DNA from: Bacteroidota bacterium
GTDB taxonomy: Bacteria > Bacteroidota > Bacteroidia > Bacteroidales > VadinHA17
Direction: 5' to 3'
Assembly (NCBI GenBank): GCA_030613125.1
Contig: JAUWMO010000111.1
Location: 1-9,854 of the forward strand
DNA: 9,854 nt
Made by a program: the position numbers and the translations under genes. Under the pieces are notes generated by a model, which was not told where the DNA came from, searched no databases, and worked only from the letters and a program-made list of their open reading frames with translations. Positions within the stretch are counted from its first letter, which is position 1. Each line of letters begins with the position of its first letter. This document shows positions 1 through 4,286 of the stretch, piece by piece.

Positions 1-24
1 GAAACAAGGGGAAGAAAAGCCTAA
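1..24 (+). CDS. possible 3' tail of a truncated ORF ending in the attC-like core
   Basis: Reading from base 1 gives seven sense codons (E-T-R-G-R-K-A) and then TAA at 22-24. The stop falls inside the GCCTAAC core of the attC-like site at 19-25. Stop codons located in or just before the attC R'' core are common in integron gene cassettes, so this could be the end of a cassette gene lying outside the window. Seven codons are far too few to show that it is coding, so the call depends on the attC interpretation. Confidence 0.2.
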   Translation, partial: ETRGRKA

Positions 25-151
25 CAAGGCGCTGCACCTGACCCGCCTCGTTGCGGCGAATATCGGAAGTATTGATGACTGTTCACGGTTTGTGCTATTT
101 ATAACGCATTGATTTTTAAGGTCGGCGGGTAGGTAAGCTCGAACGTTAAGC
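19..151 (+). other. integron attC-like recombination site
   Basis: The left core GCCTAAC (19-25) fits the R'' consensus RYYYAAC, and the right core GTTAAGC (145-151) fits the R' consensus GTTRRRY. The cores pair except for one G-T position. Inside them lie complementary arms, ACCTGACCCGCC (36-47) and GGCGGGTAGGT (124-134). These pair over 11 bp with one unpaired G at position 40, like the extrahelical base typical of attC L boxes. Ten-base spacers separate core from arm on both sides. The total of 133 bp is within the known attC size range, and the 76-base interior would be the variable terminal structure. The 10-base spacers are longer than usual. No integrase gene is visible, so this could be a lone or decayed site, or an unrelated repeat with similar architecture. 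Confidence 0.5.
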
Positions 152-164
152 GGCGCTGCGCACC

Positions 165-247
165 CGTTATGTGTAAATGAAAAATATTAATTTTACTCCG
201 CTTCGCTCCGTAAAATTGGGTGAACTCAAGCGTTATATGTTAAATGT
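165..247 (+). repeat. imperfect direct repeat flanking the hairpin
   Basis: GTTATGTGTAAATG (166-179) recurs as GTTATATGTTAAATG (232-246), differing by one substitution and one inserted T. The copies flank the 189-217 hairpin and each starts at a CGTTA motif, as does the attC-like R' core at 144-148. Three CGTTA junctions within about 90 bp suggest repeated insertion or excision at the same kind of site. The repeat is short and chance cannot be excluded. Confidence 0.35.
189..217. repeat. hairpin followed by an attC-right-end-like sequence
   Basis: AATTTTAC (189-196) and GTAAAATT (210-217) are perfect 8-bp inverted repeats around a 13-base GC-rich loop, TCCGCTTCGCTCC. Just downstream, ACTCAAGCGTTATAT (224-238) resembles the right end of classical attC sites such as that of aadA cassettes (ACTCAAGCGTTAGAT). 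No matching left core was found, so it cannot be called a complete second site. There is no T-tract, which argues against an intrinsic terminator. Confidence 0.35.
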
Positions 248-422
248 TATATGTTTAGTCAAACTTAGAATCTTATAACTATGATAAATATTCAACAAAT
301 CGGGACGGTGAGAAGCAGATTTAAAGAGCCGGCAAATCCTGGTGAGATGAAAAAAAATGTGTCCAATAGTTTAATTACCTTTTCCTGCAACAATGGATAA
401 CTTATCAACAAAATTATTTCAA
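248..422. other. non-coding stretch upstream of surE, nothing recognisable
   Basis: No gene, RNA or convincing terminator was found between the attC-like region and the surE promoter element. Reverse-strand reading through 292-486 is open but has no family resemblance and runs into the start of surE, so it is not called. The region contains a slightly GC-richer patch (about 300-350) and an A-run at 350-357. Confidence 0.4.
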
Positions 423-430
423 TATCTTTG
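423..430 (+). promoter_or_regulatory. -7 promoter element for surE
   Basis: TATCTTTG is an exact match to the Bacteroidota sigma-ABfr -7 consensus TAnnTTTG. It lies 22 bases before the surE ATG, which predicts a start near 435 and a leader of under 20 nt. No clear -33 TTTG stands at the expected spacing, so the assignment rests on the -7 box and its position. Confidence 0.5.
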
Positions 431-452
431 TAAGGTTTTTTTATTGACATAA

Positions 453-1226
453 ATGTATAAAGAGAGACCTCTGATATTAGTAACAAATGATGATGGTATT
501 CATGCCGGGGGGCTTAAGATGCTTATTGATATTGCCGGTGAATACGGAGATGTAGTTGTTGTTGCCCCTGAGGAAAGTCAGTCGGGGATGTCACATGCTA
601 TTACCATAAAACAGCCTATCAGAATTAATAAGAAACACGAGGAGAATGGCCTTACTGTTTATTCTTGTTCCGGTACTCCCGTAGATTGTGTGAAATTAGC
701 AATTAACCAACTCCTTGATAGAAAACCTGATCTGTTACTTTCAGGCATAAACCATGGCTCCAATGCTTCAGTAAGTGTAATATATTCGGGTACAATGGCA
801 GCAGCCATCGAAGGTGGAGTAAACAATATACATTCTGTTGGTTTTTCACTACTGGATTATTCTTCTGATGCTGATTTCAGAGTTGCCGGAAAAATTGTAA
901 GAAGGATCCTTAAAGAGGTGTTGAGTAACGGGATACCAACAGAGATATGCCTGAATGTTAATATCCCGGCTTTAAGGGAAAGTGAGATAAAGGGTATAAA
1001 GATATGCAGGCAAACCAAAGGTTATTGGCAGGAGGAATTTGATAAGAGAACAGATCCTTTTAACAGGGATTATTATTGGTTAACAGGGTATTTCAATAAC
1101 AATGAACCAGATGCGTCTGACACGGATGAATGGGCTCTGAGGAATGGTTATGTATCAGTTGTTCCTATCCGTGTTGACTATACCTGTTTTGATTATATTC
1201 GTGAATTAAAAAAGAGGAAATTTTAG
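453..1226 (+). CDS. surE: 5'/3'-nucleotidase SurE
   Basis: SurE is a metal-dependent cytoplasmic phosphatase acting on nucleoside 5'- and 3'-monophosphates. The 257-residue product matches the family's usual length and starts with the diagnostic NDDG motif (residues 12-15, after LILVT). Expected metal ligands are D13, D14, S44 (in SQSG) and N100 (in SGINHG, 97-102). The family motif YSGTMAAAIEG occupies 111-121. ATG 453 is chosen because it puts the first beta strand directly before NDDG and follows a good -7 box. A small membrane-protein gene begins 6 bp after the stop and is probably cotranscribed. In many Bacteroidota I would expect lpxB close by, but it is not present here. The gene appears intact. 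Confidence 0.95.
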   Translation: MYKERPLILVTNDDGIHAGGLKMLIDIAGEYGDVVVVAPEESQSGMSHAITIKQPIRINKKHEENGLTVYSCSGTPVDCVKLAINQLLDRKPDLLLSGINHGSNASVSVIYSGTMAAAIEGGVNNIHSVGFSLLDYSSDADFRVAGKIVRRILKEVLSNGIPTEICLNVNIPALRESEIKGIKICRQTKGYWQEEFDKRTDPFNRDYYWLTGYFNNNEPDASDTDEWALRNGYVSVVPIRVDYTCFDYIRELKKRKF

Positions 1227-1232
1227 TTTACA

Positions 1233-1526
1233 TTGAGAAATAAACTGAACAATCAGACACTTGGTTTTATTGCAGGGATAGTACTTCCGGTTATTACATT
1301 CCTTTGCATATATTTAAACCTTTCCGGTTCGCTGAATTTAGTGGAATATGTAGAAAAGATTGTTACATCAAATGTGCTTACCAAATTTCTCAGTCTTTCA
1401 GTGATACCAAATTTATTACTGTTTTTTATTTCAATGTGGAAGAACTATCTGGTGGCCGGACGGGGAATCCTGGCTGCTACAATAGTTGATGCATTCATAG
1501 TACTTTTAATTAAAGTTATTATCTGA
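1233..1526 (+). CDS. small membrane protein downstream of surE, TTG start
   Basis: The 97-residue product is strongly hydrophobic, with three likely membrane segments: about residues 10-30 (LGFIAGIVLPVITF), 50-68 (FLSLSVIPNLLLFFISMW) and 76-96 (ILAATIVDAFIVLLIKVI). The N-terminus is basic and polar (MRNKLNNQ). The only plausible start is TTG at 1233. A surE stop lies two codons upstream in the same frame, and the first internal Met is at about residue 68. The 6-bp spacing to surE suggests translational coupling. The look is that of the small conserved membrane proteins found beside surE in Bacteroidota, but I cannot name a family or function. The reading frame, composition and operon position make it very likely to be a real gene. 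Confidence 0.75.
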   Translation: MRNKLNNQTLGFIAGIVLPVITFLCIYLNLSGSLNLVEYVEKIVTSNVLTKFLSLSVIPNLLLFFISMWKNYLVAGRGILAATIVDAFIVLLIKVII

Positions 1527-1547
1527 TCAGGTACGTAAATGAGTTGG

Positions 1548-1563
1548 CTCTAAGTGTCTAAAG
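1548..1563 (+). repeat. two octamer units, GTCTAAAG family
   Basis: CTCTAAGT (1548-1555) is followed by GTCTAAAG (1556-1563). The second unit is the reverse complement of CTTTAGAC, the core of the octamer array at 2149-2180. The same short-repeat family therefore borders the intergenic region on both sides in opposite orientation. Confidence 0.4.
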
Positions 1564-1604
1564 TTTTGCCAAAAGGCATCTTCCAAAGGAATCCCTAAAT
1601 GAAG

Positions 1605-1656
1605 AAGTGACTAAAGTGACTAATCCCGAAAGCTTTCGGGATAAAGTGACTAAAGT
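1605..1656 (+). repeat. AAGTGACTAAAGT direct repeats around a palindrome
   Basis: AAGTGACTAAAGT occurs at 1605-1617 and again at 1644-1656. In the first copy the AGTGACTAA unit continues in tandem up to about 1623. Between the copies sits a perfect 20-bp palindrome. The arrangement looks like a small tandem-repeat tract interrupted by a palindromic element. Confidence 0.55.
1623..1642. repeat. perfect 20-bp palindrome
   Basis: ATCCCGAAAGCTTTCGGGAT is fully self-complementary, with an internal AAGCTT. As RNA or single-stranded DNA it can form a hairpin only by opening the centre. There is no T-tract and it is about 100 bp past the nearest gene, so an intrinsic terminator is unlikely. Its form is that of the short palindromic repeats scattered between genes in many Bacteroidota genomes; copy number here is unknown. 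Confidence 0.6.
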
Positions 1657-1757
1657 TTCAAAAGGTCGAATTGAAAATATCTTTCCCTCGACTCTCATAC
1701 TCCTGTTTTGTGCGACGGAACACCCAAAATTAATCCAAAATAAATTAATAAAAATAG

Positions 1758-1855
1758 CACCATGCTTCAGCGGCTGTGTGAAAACGTATTTCCAAATAAA
1801 TTTTGACTAACTCCGCCATTTATCTTTATTTTCACACAGCCTCTTCAGCATGGTG
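1758..1855. repeat. large imperfect inverted repeat (hairpin target plus insertion)
   Basis: The 27-base left arm 1758-1784 (CACCATGCT...GTGTGAAAA) is complementary to the right arm 1829-1855 (TTTTCACAC...AGCATGGTG), with three mismatches clustered at bases 10, 11 and 14 of the left arm. The structure resolves into an outer 8-bp hairpin (CACCATGC / GCATGGTG) and the inner element at 1772-1842, described separately. The arms are too long, and lack a T-tract, for an ordinary terminator. Confidence 0.7.
1772..1842. mobile_element. MITE-like element, about 71 bp, with 7-bp target duplication
   Basis: Perfect 13-bp inverted ends, GGCTGTGTGAAAA (1772-1784) and TTTTCACACAGCC (1829-1841), enclose an AT-rich 44-bp interior with no coding capacity. 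The element is flanked by CTTCAGC on the left (1765-1771) and CTTCAGC on the right (1843-1849), consistent with a target-site duplication. Removing the element and one copy leaves CACCATGCTTCAGCATGGTG, an 8-bp hairpin with a TTCA loop, which explains why the surroundings are also inverted repeats. The exact end is uncertain by one base. The ends resemble those of DDE-transposase insertion sequences, but I cannot assign a family. Confidence 0.55.
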
Positions 1856-1881
1856 TCGAATATAAATAAAAGGGTTGAATT

Positions 1882-1959
1882 AGTGCGCTTCCCGCCCGAC
1901 TGTCCGCCCGTGCCGGTACGGACGGGAATGACTTCAATCGTTCGGGCGGGTAGCGTACT
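1882..1959. repeat. GC-rich nested palindrome
   Basis: AGTGCGCTTCCCGCCCGA (1882-1899) pairs with TCGGGCGGGTAGCGTACT (1942-1959), with two mismatches in 18. Within the loop, GTCCG (1902-1906) pairs with CGGAC (1919-1923). The GC-rich block stands out sharply from the AT-rich surroundings. There is no T-tract and no gene ending close by, so a REP-like or other structured mobile repeat is more likely than a terminator. Confidence 0.6.
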
Positions 1960-2148
1960 TTAATCAGAGTATAAATCATCATTAAATCCGATTTTATTCT
2001 TTTTCTCGTTACAAACATTTTTAAATTACAAATGGGACACTAAAAAGTAGTTTAAAAGAATCTTATTTGATTGATATTCTTAACATTAAGAAATTACTAT
2101 TCAAAAAACCACACACTTATTTCAGGACAAGGCATTGACTCTCATACT

Positions 2149-2180
2149 CTTAGACCTTTAGACCCTTAGACTTTTAGACC
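2149..2180 (+). repeat. four tandem YTTAGACY octamers
   Basis: The units are CTTAGACC (2149-2156), TTTAGACC (2157-2164), CTTAGACT (2165-2172) and TTTAGACC (2173-2180), four adjacent copies varying only at the first and last base. The array is non-coding and about 130 bp before the SpoIID-family gene. The unit also occurs inverted at 1548-1563. Confidence 0.7.
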
Positions 2181-2309
2181 TTGCCTCTGTTGTTAATATT
2201 TTATTAATATCTAATGATTGATAAATAATAATCTGTTGTTTGTGGATTATAAATTTATGCCTGTCAAAATATTGAAACATACCCCGTGACAGTTTGGTAT
2301 ATTTATTAT

Positions 2310-3476
2310 ATGAAGGCATTAAAACCAGTAATTCTTCTTTTCTTTACCCTGTGCATGACTCCGGGATTTTTATTTGCTCAGGAGGGCGTGGTTAGAGTTG
2401 GATTATTCAATGATAATATTGTCTATTCTGTTGTTATCAGAACAGGGCCATTACAACACCAGATGGTGGCTGATGATTCTCTGCAGTTTTTTCTTTCACC
2501 AAACTCACTCCTTTATGTTACGACCATAGAAGACAGGATTCTGGTGCGTGATAAAAATAAATTCCTCGGAGTTTTTAACGGAGTGGAATTTTTATCCGAT
2601 GCGAATGATTCATATATAGGTATTAAACCAATTGCCCCGGTGATTGAACTCCGGGAGTATGGAGGAAATATAATTGTTAAATCTTCACATGGGGCATTAT
2701 CATTTATAAACGAGATAAGTGCGGACCAATATATTGCCGCGGTAGTAAGGGCCGAGGGTGGGTCTGAGGCTCATTTTGAATATTACAAGACTCAGTCAAT
2801 TCTGTGCAGGACATTTTTGTTAGCCAATCTTGACCGTCATCGGGAAGAAGGGTTTCAGGTATGTGATGGTACACATTGTCAGGTTTATCATGGCAGGACT
2901 AATTGGTCACAACATATTTATGAAGTCGTACTTGAAACTGCCGGGCTTGTTGTGACAGATAATCGAGGTAATATTATTTCGGCTGCTTTTCATTCAAACA
3001 GCGGAGGCGAAACAGTTAATTCTGAAGAAATATGGGTTAAAAGGGAACCTTATCTGGTATCAAAAAAGGACCCATGGTCATTAAAAGGTAAACATGCATT
3101 CTGGCAGAAAGAAATTACTCTTGATGAATGGAAGGATTATCTGATTATGAATGGCATCAGGTTAAATGGCATTTCGGATAATACATTGATTTTCAGACAA
3201 CCGTACCGCAGGCAGTTTTATAATATCGGGGACCAGTCTCTTTCTCTTGAACAGATCAGAGCGGATTTTCACCTTAATTCTGCATTCTTCGATATTTACC
3301 TTCAGGGAGACAATTTAATATTCCGGGGAAGTGGATATGGCCATGGAGTCGGACTCTCGCAGGAAGGAGCTATGGTAATGGCAAATGAAGGATACTGGTA
3401 TCCGGAGATCATTAAGTTTTACTTTCCAGGTGTTTTGATAAGTGATTTTGGCGAAGAAACAATCAAATTAGATTGA
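2310..3476 (+). CDS. SpoIID/LytB domain protein, secreted, putative peptidoglycan lytic enzyme
   Basis: SpoIID enzymes are lytic transglycosylases that cleave glycan strands lacking stem peptides. In this presumably non-sporulating lineage a general cell-wall or amidase-enhancer role is more likely. The 388-residue product begins with a signal peptide (residues 1-23, hydrophobic core VILLFFTL, ending LFA-Q). The SpoIID domain starts near residue 135 (ISADQYIAAVVRAEGG), where E149 aligns with the family's catalytic glutamate. Then follow an ARTYAL-like helix (LCRTFLLA), the Cys/His motif CDGTHCQVYHG (185-195), AFHSNSGG (227-234), and the C-terminal GYGHGVGLSQEGA (342-354). ATG 2310 is preferred over GTG 2286 because it places the basic residues directly before the signal core. 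The gene stands alone after a repeat-rich gap. Confidence 0.88.
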   Translation: MKALKPVILLFFTLCMTPGFLFAQEGVVRVGLFNDNIVYSVVIRTGPLQHQMVADDSLQFFLSPNSLLYVTTIEDRILVRDKNKFLGVFNGVEFLSDANDSYIGIKPIAPVIELREYGGNIIVKSSHGALSFINEISADQYIAAVVRAEGGSEAHFEYYKTQSILCRTFLLANLDRHREEGFQVCDGTHCQVYHGRTNWSQHIYEVVLETAGLVVTDNRGNIISAAFHSNSGGETVNSEEIWVKREPYLVSKKDPWSLKGKHAFWQKEITLDEWKDYLIMNGIRLNGISDNTLIFRQPYRRQFYNIGDQSLSLEQIRADFHLNSAFFDIYLQGDNLIFRGSGYGHGVGLSQEGAMVMANEGYWYPEIIKFYFPGVLISDFGEETIKLD

Positions 3477-3512
3477 TTTTAACGAGGGTGCATTAGAATC
3501 AAGCAAATTCCT

Positions 3513-3520
3513 TATTTTTG
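3513..3520 (+). promoter_or_regulatory. -7 promoter element for the gldFG unit
   Basis: TATTTTTG matches the Bacteroidota -7 consensus TAnnTTTG exactly and lies 18 bases before the gldF ATG, giving a leader of roughly 14 nt. No good -33 TTTG is seen near 3488-3494. The position, in the 62-bp gap between the SpoIID gene and gldF, supports a separate transcription unit starting at gldF. Confidence 0.5.
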
Positions 3521-3538
3521 TAGCTTAGGTTTTAGGAA

Positions 3539-4273
3539 ATGTTAGCCCTTTTCAGGAAAGAAATCAGTTCATTTTTCAGCACACTCACAGGATATGTGGT
3601 TATTGTTGTATTCTTGCTGGCCAATAGCTTGTTTATTTGGATCTTTCCCGGGAACCTGAATGTTCTTGATAGTGGATACGCCGATCTTGAAACCCTTTTT
3701 ATTATTGCTCCCTGGGTGTTTTTGTTCCTGGTTCCTGCAATTACCATGCGGATGTTTTCTGAGGAGCAACGCTCCGGTACCATCGAATTATTGTTCACCA
3801 AACCATTAAGCGATTTAAAGATTATTCTGGCAAAATATTTAGCCGGCCTTTTACTTGTACTGTTTTCGCTGTTACCAACACTTGTATATTTCGGATCAGT
3901 CTATTTTCTGGGCAACCCGGTTGGGAATATTGACCTTGGTGGATTCTGGGGATCTTATATCGGCTTATTTTTTCTGGCAGGCATTTATGTCGCCATTGGG
4001 ACTTTCACATCTTCTCTTTCCGATAATCAAATCATCTCATTTTTATTGGCAGTACTAATTAGTTTTATGTTTTATACCGGATTTGATTCAATCAGTTCAT
4101 TACAGATTTTGCATTCTATTGACCAATGGATTGTTTTGATCGGAATAAATGAACATTACCGCTCAATGAGCAGGGGGGTAATTGATTCACGGGATATTGT
4201 CTATTTTATAATCGTAATTTCACTTTTTTTGTATTTCACAAAATTTATTTTACAAACCCGAAAGTTGTTTTAA
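3539..4273 (+). CDS. gldF: ABC transporter permease GldF (ABC-2 type)
   Basis: GldF is the inner-membrane permease of the GldA-GldF-GldG ABC transporter, first linked to gliding motility in Flavobacterium but widespread in non-gliding Bacteroidota. The 244 residues contain six likely membrane segments, at about 17-37, 51-71, 98-121, 138-158, 164-184 and 219-236. The cytoplasmic loop between the second and third has the family motif MRMFSEEQRSGTIELLFTKP (70-89). The ending HYRSMSRGVIDSRDIVYF (207-223) is also characteristic. ATG 3539 gives a complete N-terminus (LFRKEISSFF) as in homologues. gldG follows after 13 bp. The ATPase gene gldA is not in the window, as is often the case because it lies elsewhere. 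Substrate is unknown. Confidence 0.93.
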   Translation: MLALFRKEISSFFSTLTGYVVIVVFLLANSLFIWIFPGNLNVLDSGYADLETLFIIAPWVFLFLVPAITMRMFSEEQRSGTIELLFTKPLSDLKIILAKYLAGLLLVLFSLLPTLVYFGSVYFLGNPVGNIDLGGFWGSYIGLFFLAGIYVAIGTFTSSLSDNQIISFLLAVLISFMFYTGFDSISSLQILHSIDQWIVLIGINEHYRSMSRGVIDSRDIVYFIIVISLFLYFTKFILQTRKLF

Positions 4274-4286
4274 AAGCATATTCATT

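Larger units (their letters stand above)
1690..2149 (+). repeat. 13-bp direct repeat GACTCTCATACTC, two copies
   Basis: GACTCTCATACTC is found at 1690-1702 and at 2137-2149, in the same orientation. The second copy runs directly into the octamer array at 2149-2180. The first stands alone between the palindrome and the MITE-like element. An exact 13-mer twice within 460 bp of non-coding DNA suggests a dispersed intergenic repeat family. Confidence 0.45.
1527..2309. other. repeat-rich intergenic region without a gene
   Basis: This gap of about 780 bp has no ORF with recognisable protein character. The open stretch 1607-1810 runs through a palindrome and a MITE-like inverted repeat and is rejected. 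The region consists largely of short tandem repeats, palindromes and mobile-element-like inverted repeats, listed separately, separated by AT-rich sequence (1961-2130 and 2185-2300). A weak hairpin, TGCC-AAAA-GGCA (1567-1578), follows the small membrane protein gene but lacks a T-tract. In many Bacteroidota lpxB would be expected near surE; no remnant of it is visible. Confidence 0.6.

Noticed and set aside
292..486. Reverse-strand open frame of 64 codons upstream of and overlapping the surE start
   Set aside because: It runs through the surE promoter and first codons, resembles no family, and has no supporting start signals.
1567..1578. TGCC-AAAA-GGCA as a terminator for the surE unit
   Set aside because: It has only four base pairs and no T-tract after it; too weak to call.
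1607..1810. Forward open frame of 67 codons in the intergenic gap
   Set aside because: It reads through tandem repeats, a perfect palindrome and half of the MITE-like element, and the translation has no domain-like character.
1758..1855. Inverted repeat as a bidirectional transcription terminator
   Set aside because: Arms of 27 bp, a 44-bp loop, no T-tract, and the nearest genes are over 230 bp away. Flanking CTTCAGC repeats fit an insertion better.
2286..2309. GTG 2286 as the start of the SpoIID-family gene
   Set aside because: It would add eight residues (MTVWYIYY) ahead of an otherwise complete signal peptide beginning at ATG 2310.
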